Below, piece by piece: positions 1-7,718 of a DNA stretch of 64,000 bases. The stretch is from an uncultured Clostridia bacterium (GTDB lineage Bacteria > Bacillota > Clostridia > Lachnospirales > Anaerotignaceae): positions 262,805 to 326,804 of the forward strand of contig CABSIK010000002.1 of NCBI GenBank assembly GCA_902477755.1. The letters run 5' to 3'. Under the pieces are notes generated by a model. It ran no database searches, was not told the origin of the DNA, and saw only the letters and a list, made by a program, of their open reading frames with translations. The position numbers were made by a program, and so were the translations under genes. Within the stretch, counting starts at the first letter, position 1. Every line of letters begins with the position of its first letter.

Positions 1-39
1 AATGCCAAGCAGTGCAGCGCTATGGATAATGGAAAGCAT
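1..39 (-). CDS. comM: ComM/YifB-like Mg-chelatase-type AAA ATPase, N-terminal fragment
   Basis: The complementary strand reads an ATG at 39-37 followed by MLSIIHSAALLGI, which matches the conserved start of ComM/YifB proteins. A GAGGCGAGG ribosome site lies just upstream of the ATG. Only 13 codons are inside the window. ComM is a hexameric helicase-like ATPase that promotes branch migration during natural transformation. It starts divergently from dprA, another transformation gene, which supports the call. The fragment is short, so family membership rests on the N-terminal signature alone. Confidence 0.7.
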   Translation of the reverse strand, partial: MLSIIHSAALLGI

Positions 40-242
40 GACCTCGCCTCGTTTCTCATAAAAAATTCTGTTCTTATGATAACAATTCTTACGAAAAAGT
101 GCAATGAAAATTGGAGATTTCTACTAGTGCATGCATAGGGATTCACATTATTTTCAAATTTTTAGAAAAAAATCATTGAATTTTGAAAAGAAAGCATATA
201 TAGTAGATTGCGTAACTGGCAAGGGGATAAGGAGGCATCGTT

Positions 243-1334
243 GTGGAAGAAACGTATCTGATGTGGCTGGCAAGAGTGACATTGCATAACACAAAGAAAG
301 CCTTTCAGCTTTTGGGAAGATTTGGTACAGCGGAAAATATTTTCTATGCAGAACCAGAAGAAATCCGCAGTGTACTTGGCAATGCCACAAAACTTGCAGA
401 TACCATTTTATCCCAACGTGACCCAGAAATGCTAGATGAATGGATGATTGAATTGGAAGAAAAAGAAATTTCCTTTTATTCCTATTTCCATCCGTCTTAT
501 CCTTATTTGCTGAAACAGATTTATAACCCTCCTTTGGGGATTTATGTGAAAGGCGTTCTGCCTGATGACCATATTGATAAAATTGGCGTCATTGGTGCCA
601 GAAGATGTTCTCAGTATGGCGCATCTGTGGCTTATCGCATTACAAAAGACTTGGGTCAGACCAATGTGATTGTTGTCAGCGGTATGGCAAAAGGCATTGA
701 TGCCGTTGCCCATAAAGGCATTATGGATGGCGGCGGAAAAACCATTGCTGTACTGGGCTGTGGTGTAGATGTTTGTTATCCTGCGGAAAATCGGGAGTTA
801 ATGGAGCGGATCATAGAAAACGGCTGTGTGCTGTCAGAGTATCCGCCGGGAACCAAAGCGGTTCCCTACCACTTTCCTTATCGTAACCGCATCATCAGCG
901 GTCTTTCCAAACTCATCGTTGTTATTGAAGCAGGAAAACGCAGCGGCACATTGATCACAGCGGATATGGCACTGGAAAACGGCAGAGATGTTTTTGTTCT
1001 GCCGGGCAATGTGACCAGCAAGCTGAGTGAAGGCACCAATAACCTGATTAAACAGGGATGCCCAATCATTACAGAATCGGGAGATATTTTAGAGGAACTT
1101 GGCATATCCTATCAAGAAAAGGAAAAGACCCGTTTCTATGAAAAAGTAGAAGAAAAACTGACACCCGAAGAACGGGAAATTTATGAGAAAATAACTGAGG
1201 CTGTGCCAGTAACGGCTGAGGAATTGAGCCGCATGCTGGAAAAGCCAATTCAGGATATACAATATGTACTTTCTCTGTTGGAAATCACTGGATATATTCG
1301 AAAATTACAGCAGGCAGGCTATGTCCGCAATTAA
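243..1334 (+). CDS. dprA: DNA processing protein DprA
   Basis: DprA binds incoming single-stranded DNA and loads RecA during natural transformation. The 363-residue protein has an N-terminal helical region (about 1-100), then the Rossmann-like DprA core with GARR at about 118-121, SGMAKGID at 146-153, GCGVDVCYP, and the PYRNRIISGL and RSGTLITA motifs. A winged-helix-like C-terminus covers about 300-360. The start is GTG at 243, chosen because AAGGAGG lies at 229-235. It is followed after 24 bases by topA, so the two are probably one operon. The divergent comM supports a competence link. Confidence 0.95.
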   Translation: MEETYLMWLARVTLHNTKKAFQLLGRFGTAENIFYAEPEEIRSVLGNATKLADTILSQRDPEMLDEWMIELEEKEISFYSYFHPSYPYLLKQIYNPPLGIYVKGVLPDDHIDKIGVIGARRCSQYGASVAYRITKDLGQTNVIVVSGMAKGIDAVAHKGIMDGGGKTIAVLGCGVDVCYPAENRELMERIIENGCVLSEYPPGTKAVPYHFPYRNRIISGLSKLIVVIEAGKRSGTLITADMALENGRDVFVLPGNVTSKLSEGTNNLIKQGCPIITESGDILEELGISYQEKEKTRFYEKVEEKLTPEEREIYEKITEAVPVTAEELSRMLEKPIQDIQYVLSLLEITGYIRKLQQAGYVRN

Positions 1335-1358
1335 CAGAGAGGGCTGAGAGGTGAAGAT

Positions 1359-3506
1359 ATGAGCAAAGAAGCGACTGCAGCAAAACCAAAGAAAACAACA
1401 AAAAAAGCTGCGTCAAAGAAATATCTTGTCATTGTAGAATCTCCTGCAAAGGCAAGTACCATTGGAAAATTTCTGGGAAGCAATTATAAAATCGAAGCTT
1501 CCATGGGGCATATCCGAGATTTGCCCAAAAGCCAGATGGGTATTGACATTGAGCACGATTTTGAACCCAAGTATATTACCATCCGCGGCAAAGGTGATTT
1601 GCTGAGCAAACTGAAAAAAGAGGCGAAGGCTGCCGATAAAGTCTATCTGGCAACTGACCCGGACCGTGAAGGGGAAGCCATCAGCTGGCATCTTCTTCAC
1701 GCCCTCAATTTAGGTGATGACAAGGACATCAGTCGTATTACCTTCAATGAAATCACAAAGGCAGCGGTAAAACGCTCTATTTCTGAAGCAAGAGAAATCG
1801 ACATGGATTTGGTAGACGCTCAGCAGGCACGCCGTGTGCTGGACAGAATGGTGGGCTATACGGTCAGCGATTTATTATGGAAGAAAGTCAAAAAAGGTCT
1901 CAGCGGCGGTCGTGTGCAGTCTGTTGCCCTGCGTCTGATTTGCGATAGAGAGGACGAAATCCGCGGCTTTATTCCTGATGAATACTGGACGATTGGCGCG
2001 AAACTGACCGATGCGGAAAAGAAAACATTTGAAGCCAGATTTTACGGCAAAGGCAGTGAAAAAATGGAACTGCCCAACGCACAGGTGGTTCAGGAAGTGG
2101 AAAATGGTCTGAAAGGACAGGGTTTCATCGTCAAAGAAGTGAAAAAAGGCACTCGACAGAAGAAACCCGTTGCGCCTTTTACCACCAGCACCATGCAGCA
2201 GGAAGCCAGCAAGCATCTGAACATGGCAACGCAGAAAACCATGCTTATTGCCCAGCAGCTTTATGAAGGCGTTCATGTAAAAGGGGAAGGCAATGTGGGT
2301 TTGGTTTCCTATATCCGTACGGACTCCTTCCGTATTTCCGATGAAGCCTACGAAGCGGCAGTTTCCTATATCGGTGAAAACTTCGGGGAAGAATATGTGA
2401 ATCCTGAACGTGTGGTATATAAATCCAAAGGGAAAACACAGGATGCTCACGAAGCCATCCGTCCCACAAACGTACAGCGGACACCTGACAGCATCAAAGA
2501 ATCTTTGACAAAAGATCAATATAAATTGTATAAACTCATTTGGGAACGCTTTGTTGCCAGCCAGATGAGTCCTGCACTTTATGATACTATGCAGGTGAAA
2601 ATGGCAGCGGGGGAATATAGTTTCCGTGCGTCTGGTTCCCGTTTGACTTTCCGAGGCTTCTTGGAAGTTTATAATAAAGGGGAGGAAGAAGCGGATGTGC
2701 AGATGCCTGTATTGCAGGAAGGTGATGTGCTGAAAGCACTGGAAATTCTGCCGGAACAGCATTTCACACAGCCCCCTGCACGTTTTACAGACGCATCCCT
2801 CATCAAAACACTGGAAGAAATCGGTGTAGGCCGTCCCAGTACCTATGCGCCTACTTTGACTACCATTCAAGCGAGAAACTATGTGACAAAAGAAGCCAAA
2901 AACCTCTATCCCACAGAATTGGGAGAAGTGGTAAACGATATTATGAAATCTTATTTCCCGGATATTGTGGACGTTGACTTCACAGCCAATATGGAAGAAC
3001 GTCTGGATGATGTGGAAATGGGCAGAGAAGAATGGAAACAGATCATCCGTGATTTCTATCCCGGTTTCCATGCTGCAGTGGAAAATGCCGTGGAAAAACT
3101 GGCGAAAGTGGAAATCAAAGATGAAGTGACTGATGTGATCTGTGAAAAATGCGGCAGAAACATGGTCATCAAATATGGCAGATACGGAAAATTCCTGGCT
3201 TGCCCCGGTTTCCCGGAATGTCAGAACGCGAAACCATTCTTTGAAGAAGCTGGCGTGAACTGTCCCGAATGCGGCGGCAAGGTTCTTATCAAGAAAACAA
3301 AGAAGGGCAGAACTTATTTTGGTTGTGAAAACAATCCTGAATGCGGCTTCATGTCCTGGAACAAACCTACCGGGGAAAAATGTCCTGTCTGCGGCAGTTT
3401 CCTGGAAGAAAAGGGTAAGAAAAATCCCAAAATCGTATGTTCAAACGAAAAATGCGGCTACATGCGGGAGCCTGAACCGGAAAAAGAAGAAAACACAGAA
3501 GAATAA
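1359..3506 (+). CDS. topA: DNA topoisomerase I (type IA)
   Basis: TopA relaxes negative supercoils by a transient 5'-phosphotyrosine break. The 715 residues begin with a Lys/Ala-rich extension of about 20 residues, followed by the TOPRIM domain (VIVESPAK near 24-31, DPDREGE from 100). The catalytic tyrosine is in SYIRTDS at residue 318. The C-terminus carries three Cys4 zinc-ribbon repeats (CEKCG...CPGFPEC, CPECG...CENNPEC, CPVCG...CSNEKC). Size and domain order are normal for Firmicutes. The codY and xerC genes that often follow topA in Bacilli are absent; rpsB comes next. Confidence 0.97.
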   Translation: MSKEATAAKPKKTTKKAASKKYLVIVESPAKASTIGKFLGSNYKIEASMGHIRDLPKSQMGIDIEHDFEPKYITIRGKGDLLSKLKKEAKAADKVYLATDPDREGEAISWHLLHALNLGDDKDISRITFNEITKAAVKRSISEAREIDMDLVDAQQARRVLDRMVGYTVSDLLWKKVKKGLSGGRVQSVALRLICDREDEIRGFIPDEYWTIGAKLTDAEKKTFEARFYGKGSEKMELPNAQVVQEVENGLKGQGFIVKEVKKGTRQKKPVAPFTTSTMQQEASKHLNMATQKTMLIAQQLYEGVHVKGEGNVGLVSYIRTDSFRISDEAYEAAVSYIGENFGEEYVNPERVVYKSKGKTQDAHEAIRPTNVQRTPDSIKESLTKDQYKLYKLIWERFVASQMSPALYDTMQVKMAAGEYSFRASGSRLTFRGFLEVYNKGEEEADVQMPVLQEGDVLKALEILPEQHFTQPPARFTDASLIKTLEEIGVGRPSTYAPTLTTIQARNYVTKEAKNLYPTELGEVVNDIMKSYFPDIVDVDFTANMEERLDDVEMGREEWKQIIRDFYPGFHAAVENAVEKLAKVEIKDEVTDVICEKCGRNMVIKYGRYGKFLACPGFPECQNAKPFFEEAGVNCPECGGKVLIKKTKKGRTYFGCENNPECGFMSWNKPTGEKCPVCGSFLEEKGKKNPKIVCSNEKCGYMREPEPEKEENTEE

Positions 3507-3551
3507 ATCCCTGTTTTTTCAGAAAAATTTGAAAAAAACCATAATTTATGG

Positions 3552-3580
3552 TTGTAATTTGTATGGGATTGTGCTATAAT
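3552..3580 (+). promoter_or_regulatory. sigma-A promoter for rpsB
   Basis: TTGTAA at 3552-3557 and TATAAT at 3575-3580 are separated by exactly 17 bases. It lies 106 bases upstream of the rpsB start, leaving a leader of about 100 bases. Confidence 0.75.
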
Positions 3581-3599
3581 CCCATAGGTAACTTAAAAA

Positions 3600-3685
3600 C
3601 ACACGCATTTGCTGCCCTGTGTCCGGTGCCGAAGTGTTCGGTGACATGGGGGATGATGCGGAGGACAAACCACAGGAGGTGCGCT
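3600..3685 (+). promoter_or_regulatory. structured 5' leader of rpsB, possible S2 autoregulatory element
   Basis: The transcript leader can fold into an interrupted hairpin: TGTC (3620-3623) pairs with GACA (3643-3646), and inside it CCGAA (3629-3633) pairs with TTCGG (3637-3641). Ribosomal protein S2 operons are known to use leader RNA for feedback control. Whether this leader belongs to a described S2 leader class cannot be decided by eye. Confidence 0.4.
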
Positions 3686-4411
3686 ATGAGCGTAATTTCA
3701 ATGAAACAGTTGTTGGAAGCTGGTGTACATTTTGGTCACCAGACAAGAAGATGGAACCCTAAAATGGCTGAATACATCTTCGCAGAAAGAAACGGTATCT
3801 ACATCATCGACCTGCAGAAAACCGTTAAAAAAGTAGACGAAGCTTATGCTGAAATCTGCAACATCGTAGCTGACGGCGGCGAAGTTCTGTTCGTTGGTAC
3901 AAAGAAACAGGCACAGGAATGCATCAAAGAAGAAGCTGAAAGATGCGGTATGTACTACGTTAACCAGAGATGGCTGGGTGGTATGCTGACAAACTTCAAC
4001 ACAATCAAAACAAGAATCGCAAGACTGAAAGAACTGGAAAAAATGCAGGAAGACGGCACTTTTGAAGTTCTGCCCAAAAAAGAAGTTGCAGCCCTGATGC
4101 ACGAAATGGAAAAACTGGAAAAGAACCTGGGCGGTATCAAAGAAATGAAGAAGATCCCCGATCTGATGTTCGTTGTTGATACAAGAAAAGAAAAAATCGC
4201 TGTTCAGGAAGCACACACACTGGGTATTCCCATCGTTGCTATCGTAGATACAAACTGCGATCCCGATGAAATCGACTATGTAATCCCCGGTAACGATGAC
4301 GCGATCCGCGCCGTAAAACTGATCGCTTCCAAAGTAGCTGATGCAGTTCTGGAATCCAAACAGGGTGAACAGGAAAACGCAGAAGCAGCTGAAGAAACAG
4401 TAGCTGAATAA
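3686..4411 (+). CDS. rpsB: 30S ribosomal protein S2
   Basis: S2 binds late to the 30S head and helps dock S1-like functions and the Shine-Dalgarno helix. The protein starts MSVISMKQLLEAGVHFGHQT and contains the conserved RRWNPKM, RWLGGMLTNF and PDLMFVVD stretches. It is 241 residues, typical for Firmicutes. The ATG at 3686 was chosen because GGAGGTGC precedes it; a longer reading frame upstream runs through the leader and promoter and is not credible. Codon use is strongly biased towards a few codons, as expected for a highly expressed gene. tsf follows. Confidence 0.97.
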   Translation: MSVISMKQLLEAGVHFGHQTRRWNPKMAEYIFAERNGIYIIDLQKTVKKVDEAYAEICNIVADGGEVLFVGTKKQAQECIKEEAERCGMYYVNQRWLGGMLTNFNTIKTRIARLKELEKMQEDGTFEVLPKKEVAALMHEMEKLEKNLGGIKEMKKIPDLMFVVDTRKEKIAVQEAHTLGIPIVAIVDTNCDPDEIDYVIPGNDDAIRAVKLIASKVADAVLESKQGEQENAEAAEETVAE

Positions 4412-4430
4412 TTTCATAGGCAATTTGCCC

Positions 4431-4466
4431 GAGCTTCAGCCGATTCACGGGCTGAAGCTCTTTCTT
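4431..4466 (+). terminator. hairpin between rpsB and tsf
   Basis: A 10-bp perfect stem, GAGCTTCAGC / GCTGAAGCTC, is followed by TTTCTT. The T-tract is weak, so it may be a partial terminator that sets the rpsB:tsf ratio, since no separate tsf promoter is evident. Confidence 0.6.
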
Positions 4467-4498
4467 ATCATAAAACCAATATACGGAGGGAAAAGAAC

Positions 4499-5431
4499 AT
4501 GGCTATTACAGCAGCAATGGTAAAAGAACTGAGAGAAATGACAGGCGTTGGCATGATGGACTGCAAAAAAGCCCTGACTGAAACAGACGGCGATATGGAA
4601 AAAGCAGTTGAACTGCTGAGAGAAAAAGGTCTGGCAGCTTCTGCGAAAAAAGCAGGCCGTATTGCTTCCGAAGGTATCGTTGATGTTTACCTGAGCGATG
4701 ACAACAAAGTTGGTACAATCGTAGAAGTAAACTCCGAAACAGACTTCGTTGCAAAGAACCAGGTATTCAGAGATTATGTTGCAGCAGTTGCAAAACAGGC
4801 TTCCACAACAACAGCAGCAGATATGGATGCTTTCTTCGCTGAAAAATGGGATCTGGATCCTCAGTTCACAGTAAAAGAAGCTCTGAGCCAGCAGGTAGCA
4901 GTTATCGGTGAAAACCTGAACATCAGACGTTTCGAAAAATTCGAAAAATCTGGTTCCGGCAGACTGGTTTCCTACATCCACGGCGGCGGCAGAATCGGCG
5001 TTCTGATCGAACTGGCTTGCGATAACGACAGCGATGCTCTGGAAGAACTGGGCAAAAACGTTGCAATGCAGATTGCAGCTCTGAACCCTAAATTCATTGC
5101 TGAAAAAGACGTTCCTGCTGACTTCATCGAAAAAGAAACAGAAATCCTGACAGTACAGGCTAAAAACGATCCTAAAAACGCAAACAAACCCGAAAACATC
5201 ATTGCAAAAATGATCGAAGGCAGACTGAAAAAAGAAATGAAAGAATTCTGCCTGATCGAACAGCCTTATGTAAAAGATGGCGATCTGACAGTGAAAAAAT
5301 ACATTGACTCCGTAGCAAAAGAAGTAGGCGCTCCTATCGAAATCACACGTTTCGTACGTTTCGAAACAGGCGAAGGTCTGGAAAAGAAAGACGAAAACTT
5401 TGCTGACGAAGTAGCAAAAGCTATGCAGTAA
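4499..5431 (+). CDS. tsf: Elongation factor Ts
   Basis: EF-Ts is the nucleotide exchange factor for EF-Tu in the cytoplasm. The 310 residues begin with the UBA-like domain and the TGVGMMDCKKAL signature (residues about 16-27). The EF-Tu-contacting TDFVAKN motif follows near residue 81, then the core domains. ATG at 4499 follows GGAGGGAAAAG. It shares the strong codon bias of rpsB and is separated from it by a hairpin. In most Firmicutes pyrH would follow; here about 5.2 kb of other genes intervene. Confidence 0.97.
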   Translation: MAITAAMVKELREMTGVGMMDCKKALTETDGDMEKAVELLREKGLAASAKKAGRIASEGIVDVYLSDDNKVGTIVEVNSETDFVAKNQVFRDYVAAVAKQASTTTAADMDAFFAEKWDLDPQFTVKEALSQQVAVIGENLNIRRFEKFEKSGSGRLVSYIHGGGRIGVLIELACDNDSDALEELGKNVAMQIAALNPKFIAEKDVPADFIEKETEILTVQAKNDPKNANKPENIIAKMIEGRLKKEMKEFCLIEQPYVKDGDLTVKKYIDSVAKEVGAPIEITRFVRFETGEGLEKKDENFADEVAKAMQ

Positions 5432-5467
5432 TCTGCAAAGATATTTTGCACATCTTATGAATTCCAA

Positions 5468-5506
5468 AACGGATAGAACCTTGCAAAAGGTTTTATCCGT
5501 TTTTTC
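5468..5506 (+). terminator. Rho-independent terminator after tsf
   Basis: AACGGATA pairs with TATCCGTT, and an inner AACCTT pairs with AAGGTT; a TTTTTTC run follows. It ends the rpsB-tsf unit. Confidence 0.85.
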
Positions 5507-5534
5507 TTTGCAAAAAACTTTTATGGAAATATGG

Positions 5535-5563
5535 TTGCACCTGTTCACAAAAAATGGTTAAAT
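5535..5563 (+). promoter_or_regulatory. sigma-A-like promoter for the DUF2971 gene
   Basis: TTGCAC (5535-5540), a 17-base spacer and TTAAAT (5558-5563), 33 bases before the start codon. Confidence 0.5.
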
Positions 5564-5595
5564 GAAGGAGAGAATGTGCACTAGGAGGGAATAAA

Positions 5596-6591
5596 ATGAA
5601 GCAACTGGTTTATCATTACTGTAGTTTATCAACCCTTTTGAATATATTGGAACATAAAACCATTCGTTTATCTGATATCAATAAACAAAATGATACCAAT
5701 GAAAGCAAGGCGCTTTTGCATATCACTCGAAATCGCGCCATTCAGATCATGCTTTCTCGTCCTGGCGTGGACAGTGAACAGACTTTTGGTGGCATGACCT
5801 ATCGGGAATTCATTGTATATCTCATTGATAAAATGATTGAACATGTAAAAGAATATAAAGATTTGATGGCGTATATCGCCTGTTTTTCTGAGTCTGATGA
5901 CTATTTGGCCCAGTGGAGAGGATATGCGGATAACGGCAGAGGTGTTGCCATTGGTTTTGATGTGGAGACCATTGAACGGCTCATCGAGCAGATTCCTGAT
6001 GCACAGTTGGAATTCCGTAAAGTCCATTATATCGACACCAATAAGAATGTTATGGACTGCGATACTACCCAGTGTAATCTGAGCCTGAACCGCCATGCGG
6101 CAAAATTAGTGGAAACGCTGTTTTCCTATATGGAGAAAAACGAAACAAAGCAGATTTTGAATGGCTCTTATCTAAATTCTCAAGCAGGGCATTGGTTTAT
6201 TCCTCTATTGCAGGATTCCTTTTTTTACAAAGATGATTCTTTTGCCGAGGAGGATGAATGGCGCCTGATTTTGAAAGATGAAATCATCAAAAGCGAAAGT
6301 GATTGGGAGCAGATTTATAATTGGAAAAGAACGGGAAATGCGGCAAATACAGCAATGAAGCGTCTTTTTCCAAAGGCTTTGGAATTTAGGGTAGAGGACA
6401 ACGACATTGTTTCCTTTATGGATATGGATTTTTCTGATGGGGATTATATGCATAATGATATGATTCGGGAGATTGTCATTGGGCCAAACTGTCGGCTGGA
6501 GGAAGAAGATGTTTTCCAGCTTCTTGGTCACTTTGGTTTTGATACGGAAGATGTCAAAATTCGTAAATCAGATTCCTCATATCGCATTTGA
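5596..6591 (+). CDS. DUF2971 domain protein
   Basis: The 331-residue soluble protein starts MKQLVYHYCSLSTLLNILE and continues with KTIRLSDINKQNDTNE. A Cys-Phe-Ser motif (YIACFSESDDYLAQWRGYAD) and a late EEDEWRLILKDE stretch follow. This arrangement is typical of the DUF2971 family, whose N-terminus resembles ADP-ribosyltransferase-like folds (W-x-x-Y-A-x-x-x-x-G pattern). The biochemical role is unknown and no signal peptide or membrane segment is seen. It has its own promoter and terminator and sits alone between tsf and the fructose operon, so context gives no function. Such genes are often accessory islands. Confidence 0.8.
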   Translation: MKQLVYHYCSLSTLLNILEHKTIRLSDINKQNDTNESKALLHITRNRAIQIMLSRPGVDSEQTFGGMTYREFIVYLIDKMIEHVKEYKDLMAYIACFSESDDYLAQWRGYADNGRGVAIGFDVETIERLIEQIPDAQLEFRKVHYIDTNKNVMDCDTTQCNLSLNRHAAKLVETLFSYMEKNETKQILNGSYLNSQAGHWFIPLLQDSFFYKDDSFAEEDEWRLILKDEIIKSESDWEQIYNWKRTGNAANTAMKRLFPKALEFRVEDNDIVSFMDMDFSDGDYMHNDMIREIVIGPNCRLEEEDVFQLLGHFGFDTEDVKIRKSDSSYRI

Positions 6592-6607
6592 ATAGAGAAT
6601 GAAAAAG

Positions 6608-6647
6608 GCTGTTTGTGGGCAATCTTCCACAGACAGCTTTTTTTAAC
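6608..6647 (+). terminator. Rho-independent terminator after the DUF2971 gene
   Basis: GCTGTTTGTGG pairs with CCACAGACAGC (11 bp, one G-T wobble), followed by TTTTTTT. Confidence 0.85.
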
Positions 6648-6657
6648 ATAAAACAGT

Positions 6658-6750
6658 CAAAAACAATCAAACTTCGTCAATTTCAATAAAAAACAGCAAT
6701 AATTTTTGTGACCTAATATGATTGAATTTGACTGAATTTGATTATATAAT
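6658..6750 (+). promoter_or_regulatory. fruKA promoter with candidate FruR operators
   Basis: The promoter is TTGAAT (6722-6727), 17 bases, TATAAT (6745-6750). The region is full of TCAAA/TTTGA half-sites. The 14-base word CAAAAACAATCAAA at 6658-6671 recurs exactly, in inverted orientation, at 9705-9718 inside the fruR promoter. A shared operator for the DeoR-type regulator encoded by fruR is inferred. Confidence 0.6.
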
Positions 6751-6797
6751 AAATCTAAGTTAAAAATAATTTAAAAACAGTCATAGGGGGTGAAACT

Positions 6798-7703
6798 GTG
6801 ATCTACACAGTTACCTTTAATCCATCATTGGATTATATTGTGGAAGTGCCCTCCTTTCAGATGGGCATGACCAATCGTACGACTTCAGAAAGCATTTTCC
6901 CAGGGGGAAAGGGTATCAATGTTTCTATGGTGCTGCAGAATCTTGGTGTAGAAAGTACAGCATTGGGATTCATTGCCGGATTTGTAGGCGATGAAATCTG
7001 CCGCCTGTTACAGGAAAAAGGATGCCATACAGCATTTAAGACTTTGCCGGAAGGATGCAGCCGTATCAATGTGAAACTGAAATCTGCAGATGGTACAGAA
7101 ATCAACGCCAGAGGCCCAGTCATCACAGAAGAAGCATTGCAGCAGCTTCTGAAAAAGCTGGATATGCTGGAAAAAGGGGACGTACTGATTCTGGCAGGCA
7201 GCATTCCGACTGGATTGCCTGCAACCATTTATCAGGACATTCTTCAGCGTCTGTCAGGCAAAGAAATTCTGACCGTTGTGGATGCAACTGGAAGATTGCT
7301 TTGCAATGTATTGGAGCATCATCCGTTTTTGATCAAACCTAATCATCATGAACTGGGTGAGATCTTTGACGTAATCATTGATGATATGGAAAAGGTAAAG
7401 ATGTATGCCGGAAAATTGCAGGAACAGGGCGCAAGAAACGTACTGGTTTCCATGGGTGGAAAAGGTGCGGCGCTGCTGACAGAAAAAGGCGATTTTTATC
7501 ATTTGCCTGCTCCTGAGGGAACACTGGTCAACAGCGTTGGTGCAGGAGATTCCATGGTGGCTGGATTTTTGGCAGGCTGGCTGGAAAGCGGAGATTATGC
7601 TCATGCCTTCAAGATGGGCATTTCCGCAGGCAGTGCCAGTGCCTTCAGCGAAAATCTGGCAACAAAAGAAGAAGTGTTGGCTTTGTATAAAAAGTTAAAA
7701 TAA
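6798..7703 (+). CDS. fruK: 1-phosphofructokinase (PfkB family)
   Basis: FruK phosphorylates fructose-1-phosphate, the product of the adjacent PTS, to fructose-1,6-bisphosphate. The 301-residue protein has the PfkB N-terminal motif (PGGKGINVSMVLQNLG) and the C-terminal NSVGAGDSMVAGF motif with the catalytic Asp near residue 250. It starts MIYTVTFNPSLDYIV, typical of 1-phosphofructokinase/tagatose-6-phosphate kinase. The GTG at 6798 was chosen because AGGGGGTG precedes it. Its location directly upstream of a fructose EIIABC favours fructose-1-phosphate as substrate over tagatose-6-phosphate. Confidence 0.93.
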   Translation: MIYTVTFNPSLDYIVEVPSFQMGMTNRTTSESIFPGGKGINVSMVLQNLGVESTALGFIAGFVGDEICRLLQEKGCHTAFKTLPEGCSRINVKLKSADGTEINARGPVITEEALQQLLKKLDMLEKGDVLILAGSIPTGLPATIYQDILQRLSGKEILTVVDATGRLLCNVLEHHPFLIKPNHHELGEIFDVIIDDMEKVKMYAGKLQEQGARNVLVSMGGKGAALLTEKGDFYHLPAPEGTLVNSVGAGDSMVAGFLAGWLESGDYAHAFKMGISAGSASAFSENLATKEEVLALYKKLK

Positions 7704-7718
7704 AGGGAGGGGACCCAC

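Noticed and set aside
1875..3071. Long antisense reading frame on the minus strand over topA
   Set aside because: It mirrors the codon structure of topA, has a Cys/Phe/His-rich composition and no ribosome site; it is a shadow frame.
3548..3685. Longer N-terminus of rpsB
   Set aside because: It would run through the promoter and leader; the ATG at 3686 has the only good ribosome site.
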